A DNA stretch of 64,000 nucleotides from Nageia nagi (lineage: Eukaryota; Pinophyta): contig JBITNC010000002.1 in assembly GCA_050084985.1 (NCBI GenBank), positions 37,944,001 through 38,008,000 on the forward strand, given 5' to 3'. A program made the translations under genes and the position numbers. The notes below the pieces were generated by a model. It made no database searches, was not told the DNA's origin, and was given only the letters and a program-made list of their open reading frames with translations. Shown here piece after piece: positions 32,444 through 44,700 of this stretch; position 1 is the first letter of the stretch; every line of letters starts with the position of its first letter.

Positions 32444-34500
32444 ATAACCCAAACCCCTAATCAAACCCTAAAACCTAACCAAATATAACCCCTAATATCT
32501 TAATTTTTAACTCTCAACTCATGCCCAAACCCTTAATCCTTAAATTCTAAATCTTAACTTAAATCTTAAACCCTTAACTCAAACCTAAACCCTTAACCCT
32601 TAAATTGTAACCTCTAAGTCAAACCTAAAATCTAAAACCCTAATCCCAACCCCTAACCTTTAAACCCTAACCATAATTTGTAAATCCTAACCATATTCTT
32701 TAAATCCTAACCCTTACCCTTAATTCCTAACCATAACCCTTAAACCCTAATTTCTAACTCAAATCCAAACCCATTAAACCCTAACCTTGAACTCAAACCC
32801 AAACTCCTAATCCTTAAATCCTAACATAAACCCTAACCCAAACCCCTAACTCTTAAAGTATTGCAACCCCTAACCCTAACCTAAACCTTTATACCCTAAC
32901 CCAAACACCTAACACCTAAACCTAAACCCCTAACCTGAATTATATTTTTAAAATTTATAAATAATAAAATATTATATGTTTAAAATTTAAAATATTAAAT
33001 TTAAGTTACATTAAAATAAAACCATAACTTCTAATCGTAACTCAAAATCTTAATTAAACCCTAACCCAAATCCTTAATCCAAACCCCTAAATCCTAACCA
33101 TATATAACCCCAAAAATCTTAATTCTTAACCCTAAACTTAAACCCAAACCCTTAACACTTAAACCCTAACCCAAACCTTTAAACCCTAACCTAAACACCT
33201 AAACGTAAACCCCCAACTTGAATTATATTTTTTAAATTTATAAATAATAAAATATTATATGTTTAAAATTCAAAATTAAATTATATTATAAAAGAAATTT
33301 TAAGTTACGTTAAAATAAAACCCTAACTCCTAATCGTAGCTCAACCCTTAATTAAACATTAACCTAAACCCTTAATATTTAATCCAACCCCTAAATCCTA
33401 ACCACATATAACCCTAAAAATCTTAATTCTTAACCCTAAACTTAAACCCAAACCCTTAAACCCTAATGCAAACCTTTAAACCCTAACCTAAAAACCTAAC
33501 ACCTAAACCTAAACCTGTAACCTGAATTATATTTTTAAAATTTATAAATAATAAAATCTTATATGTTTAAAATTTAAAATTATATTATATTATAACTTAA
33601 ATTTTAAGTTATGTTAAAATAAAACCCTAACTCCTAATCATAACTTAAACCCTTAATTAAACACTAACTCAAACCCTTAATCTTTAATCCAAACCCCTAA
33701 ATCCTAACCATATATAACCCCAAAAATCTTAATTCTTAACTCTAAACTTAAACCTAACCCTTAAACCTTAACTCAAACCTTTAAACCCTAACCTAAACAC
33801 CTAACACCTAAACTTAAACCTCTAACCTGAATTATATTTTTAAAATTTATAAATAATATAATATTATATGTTTAAAATTTAAAATTAAATTATATTATAA
33901 ATTAAATTTTAAGTTATGTTAAAATAAAACCCTAACTCCCAATCGTAACTCAAACCCTTAATTAGACACTAACCCACACCCTTAATCCTTAATCCAAACC
34001 CCTAATTTCTAACCATATATAACCCAAAAAAATTTAATTCTTAACCCTCAACTATAACCCAAACCTTTAATCCTTAAACTAAACCCCTAATTCTTAACCA
34101 TATATAACCCCAAAAAATCTTAATTCTTGACCCTAAACTCTAACCCAAACCCTTAATCCTTAAACTCTAACCCAAACCTTTCAACCCTAACCCAAACACC
34201 TAACACCTAAACCTAAACCCCTAACTTAAATTATATTTTTAAAATTTATAAATAATAAAATATTATATGTTTAAAATTTAAAATTATATTATATTATAAA
34301 TTAAATTTTAAGTTAAGTTAAAATAAAACCCTAACTCCTAGCCATAACTCTAACCCTTAATTAAACCCAAACCCTTAATCCAAACCCCTAAATCCTAACC
34401 ATATATAACCCCAAAATTTTTAATTTTTAACCTTAAAATTAAATCCAAACCCTAACCCAAACCTTTAAACCCTAACCCAAACACCTAACACCTAAAAATT
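32444..34500. repeat. Telomere-like satellite with ~300-bp higher-order unit
   Basis: Degenerate CCCTAA, CCCAAAC and CCCTTAA motifs are organised into larger units. Each unit carries an AT block starting GAATTATATTTTTAAAATTT at 32937, 33220, 33524, 33829 and 34228 (spacings 283, 304, 305 and 399; the last holds an internal duplication). Each AT block is followed by AAGTTATGTTAAAATAAAAC and then CCATATATAACCCCAAAAAT. It is non-coding and lies in the CACTA region between the two genes. Confidence 0.92.
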
Positions 34501-34985
34501 AACACTAAATTTTTACAAAATTTATCCCTAAATTTTCTACAAAACTTAACTATAATTTTTTTACAAAAATTAACCCTTATTTTTTACAAAAATTAACCCT
34601 AATGTTTTTTAAACATTAACCCTAAATTTTTATAAAAATTAATCCTAAATTTTTACAAAAATTAATCCTAATTTTTACAAAAATTAACCCTAAATTTTGA
34701 GTTAAAATTAACCTTAATTTTTTTACAAAAATTAACTCTAATTTTTTACAAAAATTAACATTTAATTTAAGTCAAAATCAACCCTAAATTTTAATTAAAA
34801 ATTAACCCTACATTTTAAGTTAAAATTAACCCTAATTTTTTACAAAAATTAACCCTAAATTTTTACAAAAATTAACCCTAATTTTTAACAAAAATTAACC
34901 TCAAATTTTTACAAAATTTTACCTTAATTTTTTACAAAAAAATTAACCCTAAATTTTTACTAATATTAACCCTAAACTTTTGCAT
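34500..34985. repeat. ~23-bp satellite, TTAACCCTAAATTTTTACAAAAA
   Basis: About 20 head-to-tail copies of a 21-25-bp unit, in which the telomere-like ACCCTAA core is joined to TTTTTACAAAAA. It directly abuts the preceding array and probably grew from it. Confidence 0.9.
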
Positions 34986-35413
34986 AAATGGAGATCATAT
35001 GGTCATTTTCATATAACAAAGACAAAAAAAAAATGAGCTATAGGATTTCTTGGTATGTTTTTGTATTTTTTTATGAATTTTTTTAATTTTTACAATAAAA
35101 TTAAAACCCTAATGTGCAAATTTTGGAATTTTTTTCAAACCTAAGTTTAATTTTGTAAACCTTAGTTTTTTTTCCAAACCTTAGTTTTAATTTTGTAAAC
35201 CTTAGTTTTTTATCTAGAGTCTAAGGTTTTCATGTTGCTAAGATTTAGGGTTTTTATTTTTGTTCAATTTTGGAGGTTTTTTCTGTATTTTTATAAATTG
35301 ATATAAAAAATATCAAATAGATGCAAAAATATTCCATTTCCATTAAAAATGTTAAATATTTATTATAAAAATGCTTTAGAAAGTAAATAATTGGATTTAG
35401 TATACTTACCTTT

Positions 35414-35640
35414 GAATCTGGTTGTGAATCTGACAAATCTAACTTGGATCTGATAAAAAATAATTAGATTTTGTCCAAATCTAGCCCTTATGTCCCCCTC
35501 TCCTATGACGAACACTCTTTGCCCTATCCCTCTCATGATATCTGACTGGATGAATGATTAGTGGGGAATTTGGGGCATGCCCCTTTTATTTTCTACAATT
35601 TCATGGTCATCTTGATGCAGCACTACATCAAGCAATGCAT
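35414..35640 (-). other. Possible exon within the CACTA intergenic region
   Basis: This is a GC-richer stretch in a very AT-rich setting. On the reverse strand one frame reads HERDRAKSVRHRRGGHKG, and the stretch ends at a good splice-donor sequence (AAG then GTAAGTAT at 35413). It could be an upstream exon or leader of the TNPA-like gene, or a captured fragment. The forward strand has a 7-bp inverted repeat, CTTGATG/CATCAAG (35611-35631). No family was recognised. Confidence 0.3.
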
Positions 35641-35884
35641 CATGATTAAAAATAACAAAAAATAAAAAAATGCAAAAACATCAACCAAAAATAAAAATAT
35701 TACATTAGATAATTTTAAAAATAATTAAAATATTAAATAATTTAAAATTGTATTTAGATAAAAAATACTTAAAAATATTATATTAAATTCATAAATATTT
35801 ACTTTTAAATATTTTTAAAAATACGTAAATAATTTAGATTGATTCGTAAAAATATTAAATTATAAATACTATTATGGTATCAAT

Positions 35885-36660
35885 AATGCTTTGTTAATGT
35901 TAATGTACTTATGTTAATACGTACAATGATAATGTTAGGGTTAGGAGTCAAGTCAGGGTTTTTGGATTAGGATTTGATGTTATGGGTTTCAAATATGTTA
36001 ATATCATGTCAATGTTAATGTTATGTGATAGTTAATGTTACATCAATGTGAATGTTATACATCAATGTTGATTTGTTAATGTCAATGTTAATGGTAATGG
36101 TATGTTAATGCTACATCAATGCTAATGTTATGGTAATATCAATGCTATATGTTAATTTTAATGTTAACATTATTGAGCTTCAAGCCCACGTCAATTAGAC
36201 AAGGGTTAGATTATTAACAATTGAGGTAGAGTTGTAATGACCACTTCCAATATACCATTATGTGACTCATTGATAAGATATGGTAATGCTATATGTCAAT
36301 ATTTGATGTAATTCGATGTTAATATTATGTTCATATTATTTTAATGTTATGTTATTATTAATGCTATATTGATGCCATGCTAATATGGATAATGTGATGT
36401 TAATGTTATGTTAATAGAGTTAATGTGATATTAGTGTTAATACAATGTTAATGTTATGTTAATGTTAATAGGATATTAATTTCATGCTAATATAGACAAT
36501 GTGATGTTAATGTTATGTTAATATTGTGTTAATATAGTTAATGTGATGTTAGTGTTCATTTGATGTTAATGCCATGCTAATTTAGATAAATAGGTGTTAA
36601 TATGGTTAATATGATGTTAGTGTTAATGCTATGTTAATATTAGTGCAATGTTAATATAGT
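35885..36660. repeat. TTAATG-rich simple repeat region
   Basis: Irregular repetition of GTTAATGTTATGTTAATATAG-type words at several nested periods, interrupted at 36180-36291 by a unique block. It has stops in every frame and no coding capacity. Confidence 0.85.
36180..36291 (+). repeat. ~112-bp direct repeat, copy 1
   Basis: The pair shares GGTAGAGTTGTAATGACCAC and CAATATACCATTATGTGAC. The second copy is at 37060-37171, with about 770 bases between them. They could be short terminal direct repeats of a miniature element, but no target duplication was found. Confidence 0.8.
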
Positions 36661-37059
36661 TATTTTATTTCTTACATGTATATGCATGCTGCCTTTAAAA
36701 TGAACATCAATGAGTTGGAGGTGATGACCAACCATTGATTCTAATTTTCTTAAGTTCCCACCACCATAACTATTGAGCCATAAAGCAAGCTACACTTGGA
36801 TTGGATCACCAAGGTAGTCTTCCCTTAGGATAAGAGTTGTTACTTTCCATCAAATGACTATAAATAAGGGTGATGAGAGTTGCATGGATGACACCAATGG
36901 ACTAGTCAGTCCATTGGCTATGTCATTGAGGTCTGATACTCTTGGAAAGCTATTAACTACTCGCCCGACAGTATTCCTAGTGTTGCATTGCAAAATGAGG
37001 ACACATTTAGTCACCATACCAAGACTTAGCCCTAAGAAACCTTTTTATCTACCATACTA
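36292..37059. other. Interval between the 112-bp repeats
   Basis: The left half is TTAATG repeat. The right half (about 36680-37059) is higher in GC and looks unique. One forward frame (36854-37060) is open for 68 residues but matches nothing I know, so it is not called as a gene. Confidence 0.4.
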
Positions 37060-37171
37060 ATCCTAGATCTTGTGTCAGTTAGGTAAGGGTTAGATTGTTG
37101 ATGGTGGAGGTAGAGTTGTAATGACCACTTCCAATATACCATTATGTGACTTGTTGGCAAGATATGGTAAA
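37060..37171 (+). repeat. ~112-bp direct repeat, copy 2
   Basis: The second member of the pair with 36180-36291. Similarity runs from about AGTTAGGTAAGGGTTAGATT to GATATGGTAA. Confidence 0.8.
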
Positions 37172-37424
37172 CCCAACTTATAGTTTTACCATCTTACCTT
37201 ATTTTAACACTTGACTATTATACATTCTAAGAAAATTAAAAAATTTAATGATAATATTCACATCACTCAAATCAATAAGATTTAATAAATCTGTGAAGTT
37301 GCAAAAAATATAACAATATCGCATGCATGACAAAGTAATTAAGCATCTAGATTGTTTGATGTATATTTGTAAAGTTGTAAAAAAAATATTATATTTTCTT
37401 AAGTAGACATAAAAGTTGTTCAAA

Positions 37425-38882
37425 TATTAAACCCTAAATATTTAAACTTAAACCTTTAATATTTAATCCCCTACCTTAAACCTTAAACCCTAACCCCTAC
37501 ATCCTAAACCCAAAATCTTAAACCTTAAATTTTAAACCCTAAACCTTAAATCCTAAACCCTAGGTTTAACACTAAACTTTAAATATTTAACCATAAACCC
37601 TATAACATAAACCATAATCTCTAAACCCTAAACTCTTCATCATAAACCCTAAACCCTACATCCTTAACCTTAAACCCTAAACCCTACATCCTAAACCCTA
37701 AATCCTTCATCCTAAACCCTATAACATAAACCCTAAATCCTACATCCTAAACCTTAAACCTTAAATCATAAACCTTAATTTCTAAATCCTAAACCTTAAA
37801 CCCTAAACCATAAAACTTAAATCTTAAATTCTAAACCTTAAATCTTAAATCATAAACCCTATATTTAACCTTAAATTGTAAACCCTACATCCTGCATCTT
37901 AAACCCTAAACCCTACATCCTAAATCTTAAAACCTATAACATAAACCCTATATCCTAAACCCTAAACCTTAAATCCTAAACCCTACATCCTAAACCTTAA
38001 ACCCTAAACCCTACATCATAAACCCTCAACCTTAAATCCTAAACCCTATGTTTAACCCTAAATTGTAAATCCTAAACAATACATCCTAAACCCTAAATGT
38101 AAACCCAAAATCCTACATATTAAACCCTACATCCTACATCATAAATCTTACATCCTTCATCCTAAACCTTAAAACTTACATCCAAAACCTTAAACCCTAA
38201 ACCCTATAACATAAAACATAAACCCTAAACCCTACATCTTAAACTCTAAACCTTAAATCCTAAATCTTAAACCCTACATCCTACATCATAAACCCTAAAC
38301 CCTACATACTAAACCTTAAATTGTAAACCCTATATCCTAAATCATAAACCCTAAACCCTTCATCATAAACCATAAACCCTACATTCTACATCCTAAATCC
38401 TATAACATAAATCATAAACCCTAAACCCTAAATATAAAATCCTAAATTCTAAATCCTACACCTTAAACCCTAAACCATAAAACTTGAACCCTAAAATCTA
38501 AATCCTAAACTCTAAACCTTAAATTTTAAACTCTAGGTTTAACCCTAAAGTGTAAAACATACATCCTAAACCCTAAATCCTATAACATAAACCATAAACC
38601 CTAAATCCTACATATTAAACCTTAAACCTTAAATCCTAAACCCTACATCCTAAACCTTAAACCCTTAACGATAAAACTTAAACCCTAAATCATAAACCCT
38701 AAACCTTAAATCTTAAACCCTATGTTTAACCCTAAACTATAAACCCTACATCCTAAACCTTAAACCCTAAACCCTACATCCTAAATCCCAAACCCTATAT
38801 CCTAAACCCTAAACCCTTCATCATAAACCTTAAACCCTACATCCTAAACTTTAACTACTAAACCCTAAACCATTCATCCTAA
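37425..38882. repeat. Degenerate CCCTAAA array, left part
   Basis: About 1.45 kb of 7-bp-phased CCCTAAA, CCTTAAA and CCCTACAT words, with 14-bp and longer composites such as CCCTACATCCTAAA. CCCTAAA is the Arabidopsis-type telomere unit. This is an interstitial, mutated array with no uniform run. It is cut at 38882 by Copia B and resumes at 56001. Confidence 0.95.
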
Positions 38883-39384
38883 TGTTGGAATGTATAATGC
38901 ATTATTGTAAAGGTTTTGTAATAATATTCTATGTAAATTCACTAATAATTAAGGGTATCATTTTATACCTTATGTATTTAAGTGAATATGATAATGTAAC
39001 TTGTTCTACACTCCATGTCATGAGCATGCCCTTTGGATAAAAGAATGTGCATGTCATGCTTTTTTACATTGTGTAAAAGGGTGATCCAAAGATGAATTTT
39101 GGCCTATAAATAGAAGGCTCCATCTTTGGATCATACACCAATTTGTGGAAAAACATTATGCTATAGAATAGTGTTTAAGAGATGAGATTAAGAGATTTGT
39201 AAGAGGTTCATATTTGTGAATGAAGTAAGATCTAGTTAGTAGATGTACTCCTAGTTAGAGGAACCACTTAATCTCTTGAGTTATCTTTGTGAGATTATAT
39301 TATTTGAGTTATTTAAATGTGAGTTTGAGTTTTCATGAGATCTTGGTAGTATAGTGTTGTTTTAGTTATATTTAAATACTATCA
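38883..39384 (+). repeat. Copia B 5' LTR
   Basis: It starts TGTTGGAATGTATAATGC and ends AATACTATCA. It contains the sequence GCCTATAAATAGAAGGCTCC near 39103, a good TATA box (TATAAATA) for transcript initiation, and the family box GATGTACTCCTAG with GAGGAACCAC. Confidence 0.96.
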
Positions 39385-39386
39385 TT

Positions 39387-39398
39387 TGGTATCAAAGC
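39387..39398 (+). other. Copia B primer-binding site (initiator Met tRNA)
   Basis: TGGTATCAAAGC lies two bases after the 5' LTR. It differs at one base from TGGTATCAGAGC, the site complementary to the 3' end of plant initiator methionine tRNA that primes minus-strand synthesis in Copia elements. Confidence 0.92.
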
Positions 39399-39401
39399 AC
39401 C

Positions 39402-42400
39402 TTGAAGGCTCCTCTTCACATCCTTGGTGTGGAAGCTCTTCTTCAACATCTTGGTGATCCTTCTTCATTTTTCATCTTACACTCCATTGGTGAGGCAAAA
39501 CTAAGGAAGCTATAAATCCTCCTCCTTTTGTTATCTTATGGATTATTACACTAACATACTTTTATATTATGGTAGTCCTTGTTTATGAAAAAATTTGCTT
39601 AAAATAGCAATATTTTTTGTTGTATTTTTTATACTAACATGTCTTATTGTTAGTTGCAATTTTAAGAGTGCCTATTACTATATTTTGCATATCCTTAATT
39701 TTTTTATGGTCTTATTATGTATATCAAAATTTGAGTAAAAATATACTACATTTTTTTCCTTCAAAAATTATATGCAATTTTTTTATATAGTTTTGCCTAC
39801 CTTAGTTCTCTCATCAAAATAGTTGTACACTTCAAATATTTTGATACTAACTCAAAAAAAAATAAAAATATCTATTTCAATAAAAAAAAATAAAGCAAGT
39901 TTATATATAAAAAATTAAACTTTTGGATAAGTCTATATAAGCCTATTTCCTTTAGAAGCTTTTTTGCCTTGTATTAAAAAAATCTATTACAAAAGTCCTT
40001 ACAACTTGGATGGATAAATTTTTTTTGTTATTTCAATATTTTATTTGTTTAAAGAAGGAAGGTCCACCAACTATTAGCCAAGCACTCCACTCCTATCCCC
40101 TCTTTCTCTCTTGGCTCTACTGGGGCTCTCACGCAACTTCATGTGCTAAGCTAGCATGTATTGTTTTTTTTTCTAAAACCTTTATTTCTTTCAAATATCT
40201 TTTTTGAACAATTCAAGATAGTTTCTTGTCGGTGGCCTCTCCTCCAATGCAACTCCTCTTAGACCCTCCTGGCATGTTGAACTCCAGTGCATCTCCTCTC
40301 AGACCCCCTTGGAATGTTTAAAGCATAAATAAAAGTTTTTTATTTACTTTTGCTCACTCCATTTCACCCCTCACACTACCTATTTCATGCAAGGTTTATG
40401 GATGGCTAGAAGGATTATATAGTTTCCCTAGTCACCAACTATGGACTCATCTCTACTCTTTACTATCTCCCTCGTGTGGCCCTCTACCAGCACCTTTTCT
40501 TGACTACTTTTGTAGTCTTCCCTCGATTCAATTGGTAGTCTTACCTCCTTCTATGGGATTTGTTCCCATGCTTTACATGGAATAGTTGGTGTCACCCCTT
40601 CTCACTCTCCAAGGCACTTCACTCTCCCTATTTGGTGTACACTTTGGGGATGATGGGAAAGGTGAATAGCTAATACATATTCTTCTTTTTTTCTCTCATG
40701 CCTCCTTTTGACTCAGTGCCCCTAGAAGCTCCTTCTCTTTAGCTCATAGCCCCCTTTTGTTTAGCTCATGGCCTCTTTTTTTTTCTCCTATGTGCAACCC
40801 ATTCAATTTTCTTGGTGGGCATTTATGTTCTTTTGGTTGCTTATAAAATACATTTTATTAATCCCCTTCCTCCCCCCCCCCCCCCCCTCCATAAGCATTA
40901 AATTCTTAAAATGATGATGTGCTCTAGTGGCATAGAGTATGTTTTTTTTTTTTTTACTTTACAAGAATTTCAATTTTTTACTTGTTCCATAAGTTTAACT
41001 CATCAATATTGTCCATTCTTGGAGTATTCTTAGAGTGCTTAGAGTAAAATTGCATTAAATACATTGACTTTTTCTCTCAAGTGCTAGTGACAGCATAATG
41101 ACTTATTAAATACTTACTTATTAAAATGGAGAAAATCATTATGAAGTAGATAATTTATAAAAGCATTTTTTTAGTAAAAGCCTTTTTTTAATGCCTAGAA
41201 TTAAATTATTTAAGCATTTTTTAGTGCTTATTTTTTGGTAATTTACCAACTTGGCATTAATATTTTCTAGTATTGCAATTAAAGACTCTAATGCAAAATT
41301 CTTAGCAATTCTTCTTTCCTTAGTTAAAATTATATTCTAAGGTAAAAATGCAATTTTTTACTAATGCTATTTTATCTTAAGGGATCATGATTTTTAGTAA
41401 AAAGGGGGGAAAATGTTTGAAAGTCTTTACTTAAAATTTTAGATCTTTATGCAAATATAACATGTCTATTACTTAGATTTTAAGTGTTGATAAAATTCTT
41501 ATTCAATACTTAAAATTTTTAGATATTTGATGCAATGTTATGAATAAACTTATGCATTTTTTCTTTTATGAAAAATTAACAAATGAACTTGTGCAAACTA
41601 TGGAATATTTGATGCATGCTTATTACTCAAATTTTTAAGCTATGAAATGATGCTTGCTTAACTCTTTTATGGGAATAATACATGCCTTCTACTTAATTTT
41701 TTTTAAGTTATGGGATGATGCATTCTTTAAATTTGACTCCATAATTTTTTTACTTCCTTATGCAAAGTATGGAATGAACATATGCAAATAAGAATCTATG
41801 TAAAAATGTCCTTTAGAGGTTGGTAAACAAAATCCATCGAACATTTAGATTTCAAATCTTAAATGGATGATATTTTTACTTATGCTCCTTTTTTACTTCA
41901 TGTTTCATATTTTTTTTATTTGCTTATGCAAACAAAAATAAAAACATTGAAATAAGCAACCTCCTTAAATAAACACATCTACATGTACGTTCTGCAACAT
42001 GACTTGTTTAGGGAGCCATGAGGTGAGGACAAGCAAACTAGAACCTTTAAGTTTGATGATCCAAATAATGAAAATTCCATGCTTCTCAATTGCTCCTAAG
42101 TATTCTGTTGGTCTAGATATAACTCCAATAGGTGGATAGGCATGTGTGTAGTGATACAATATGTCCAAACATCCATTCAAGGATTATCTTGATAACCTAG
42201 AAGGACAACTTGAAACCTAATCAAGATCAATAACTTGATCAACCTATTATACATCATAACCTTGAAAAATAGTAGCTACTTGCCTTTGTAAGAGTATAAT
42301 ACTATCCAAGATGAATTAGTTGAAGATTGGTAGTACTTGGGCACCTCTTATGCAGGCATCTAAGTGAAAGCCTAATTTGAAATAAAAAAAATAAGTCTCA

Positions 42401-42614
42401 ACAATGTCATTCTACATCTATGATTCTTAGTGATAAAAAATATATTTGGATACATAGATTATTATTTGAGTTGTAAAACATTTGTACTTATGAATCAAAT
42501 CAAGCATGTCTCTAGTGTTAAATTTAACATGTATTATTTACTTGGTTAAAATTTAACATATAATGTTGTTTATTGAACCACATGTTTATTACTTTTTACA
42601 TCCTTATGTAGTAA
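39402..42614 (+). other. Copia B long untranslated leader
   Basis: A 3.2-kb leader with no recognised protein. It holds a CT-rich, GC-higher block (about 40060-40830), a ~40-bp tandem pair near 40242-40320 (CTCCAATGCAACTCCTCTTA / CTCCAGTGCATCTCCTCTCA), a C16 run at 40872-40887 and a T14 run at 40942-40955. The length is unusual for Copia. It may contain an undetected insertion. Confidence 0.6.
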
Positions 42615-43646
42615 ATGGAAGACTCTTTTTTATCCAAACATATTCTTGATGGTTCTAACTTTGGAATTTAGGAACCTCAAATGAGAGCTAAATTGTAGGC
42701 AAGAAAGCTTTGGCAAATAGTCAATGAGAATCTTGTACGTCCTACAAATTAGAAGGCACTAAAGGCTTACAACATAAAGAATGAATTGGAAAAATCTATG
42801 ATTTTTCATGTAATTTTAGATGATGTACTCGTGATAATTTTATCTTCAACCTCTATAAAGAAAGCTTGGGATAAGCTTAAGCAAATCTACCTTGATTCAA
42901 AGTTTTTAAGAAGGTTTACCATTCTCCAAAAGTTACTTCAATCTCATTAAGGGGAAGATGAAAATGTGGCTATCTACTTGAACAAAAGTATTAAACTAAG
43001 AATCCAACTTATTACATATGGGTGTAATTGTATCAACAATGAGTTCATGGTCTTCATCATTCTCCAAAGCCTTTCTTTAGAGTTTCAAAACTTTATGATG
43101 ATTATGAAAATAATGCTTAATGATAAAGAAGTCTTCTCCTTTGAGAACTTTTCTAGGCTCCTTTTGAAGTATGAGAAAACCTTTAACAAAAATGTGTTGA
43201 TTTCTTCTACTAAGAATAATAACGTTGCTCTTAGAGTAATTAAAACTCTTTTCAAGAAAAATTTCAACTATAAAAAGAAATCTTATCTTTCTTCTCCTAA
43301 AAGGTTTGAGAAAAGAGGCAATGGTAATAATAGGAACAACAACAACTGCAATAGAAATAATGGTAATAACAACCACTTTAAGCAAAGAGATGAAAAAGGC
43401 AAAGCAAATAATCCATATCCTAAGAAAAAGTTTGATGGTAATTGTAACTATTGTGGCATAAAAGGTTACAAAGAAGTTGATTGCTACAAAAAGAAAAGAG
43501 AAGAAAAAAATAAAGGTAATAGAAATGTAAAGAACTTCAAAAGAAAGAAGAATATTCAAGTTGGTTTTGTTACAGCACTTTACTCCATGTTTCGCACTTT
43601 TTCATCTAATTTGATTATTGATTCTAGTTGCACTAATCACCTATGA
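42615..43646 (+). pseudogene. Copia B gag, decayed
   Basis: It starts at the ATG at 42615 (MEDSFLSKHILDGSNFG), then a stop where tryptophan is expected. The phrase KKAWDKLKQIYLDSKFLRRF follows. From 42966 the frame is open for 226 residues: EFMVFIILQSLSLEFQNFM, an asparagine-rich basic linker, and the zinc knuckle CNYCGIKGYKEVDC (about 43444), in which the histidine has become tyrosine. Gag forms the particle and binds RNA. The end runs into the protease (IIDSSCTNHL). Confidence 0.88.
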
Positions 43647-43880
43647 TTTGAAAAAGATAAGTTTGAGAACTTTCATAAGTATATAAAAGATGTGGTTTTG
43701 ATAGGTGATAACTCTACCCTTGAAGTCTAAGGAATTGAAAGTGTGTTGATTCATAGAAAGGTTCTTGACAATGTGCTACATGTTCTTAAGCTTAGGATGA
43801 ATCTCTTCTTCATGATCCAAGTTGTCAAAAAAGGGTATTTTTTTGAGTTTAACTCTTAATCCTAGTGTATTATGAAAGGA
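43600..43880 (+). pseudogene. Copia B protease, active site altered
   Basis: LIIDSSCTNHL (about 43610) is the active-site phrase. Copia proteases have D-S-G, but here the glycine codon reads serine. A stop follows two residues later. VVLIGDNSTLEV (43693) and VLHVLKLRMNLFFMIQV (43777) continue the domain. It would have cut gag from pol. Confidence 0.8.
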
Positions 43881-43899
43881 CTCACCACATTGGTTAAAA

Positions 43900-44700
43900 G
43901 ATTAGTGAAAGATGATTTCTACATTGTGGATCAAGTTCTAATAAAGATGTGCCTTGCTACAAATATGTATTCTAAAGGTAATCTTTGGCATCAACATTTA
44001 TGGCATCTTAACCACAAGAGTATTCTTATCATGAAAGATCAAGAACATGTGGAAGGTTTACCTTCAATTGGTCTATATGAGAAGTGCATCCTTGATAAGA
44101 TGCATAAGCAAAAGTTTGAAAAAGATAAGGTAACAAGAGCATATCAACCTCTTCAACTTGTGTATTTAGATTTGATGGGTTTATTTTAGACTAAGTCACT
44201 TAGAAGAGCATCTTACATCTTAACCTTCATTGATGACTTTAGTAGGATGACCTTTAGGTATCTACTTGAGCACAAGGATCAAACCTTTGAGAGTTTCAAT
44301 AATTTTAAGACCTTAGTTGAAAATCAAACTAACCTTAAAATCAAGATATTGAGATTAGATAATGGGGTAGAATACAATAGCAATGAGTTCAATGACTATT
44401 ATGCTAAGTATAGAATTAGAGGTAATTTACCATTCCTTACACTCCTTAGTAGAATGGTGTTATCAAAATAAAAAATAAGATAATTATGAAAATGGCTATA
44501 TGCATGTTGGATAATTTTCTTAGTTTTTTATGGAGTGAAGCTATGAGCATTGCTATTTACACCTTGAATAGATGTCCCATAAAAATCATTTATGATAAAA
44601 ATCCTTTTAAGTCATAGATAGAAAGAAAACCTAACATTTCACACTTTAGGGTGTTTGGTTGTGAACCATTCTTTTACATTATTTTTTATAAAAAGAATAA
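43900..44700 (+). pseudogene. Copia B integrase, decayed
   Basis: The HHCC region is in GNLWHQHLWHLNHKSILIM (43978), with the cysteine half CILDKMHKQKFEKDK (44088), where the second cysteine has become histidine. The core has LVYLDLMGLF (first Asp), LTFIDDFSRMTFRYLLEHKD (44221) and IKILRLDNGVEYNSNEF (second Asp). The third, GVIKIKNKIIMKMA (about 44456), has lysine where the catalytic Glu belongs. HFRVFGCEPFFYI marks the C-terminal side. Stops are frequent. Confidence 0.88.

Noticed and set aside
35621-35640. CACTAC at 35621 as an alternative CACTA terminus
   Set aside because: It has no matching inverted partner and no TTG-type flank. The 29285 and 63346 ends have both, plus the split Copia gag.
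37425-38882. A true chromosome end or functional telomere
   Set aside because: The array is degenerate, flanked on both sides by other sequence, and continues at 56001 after an inserted element. It is interstitial.
43077-43559. A 160-residue open frame on the reverse strand
   Set aside because: It is antisense to the asparagine/lysine-rich part of Copia B gag. Its hydrophobic composition is the mirror of AAN/AAA-rich codons.
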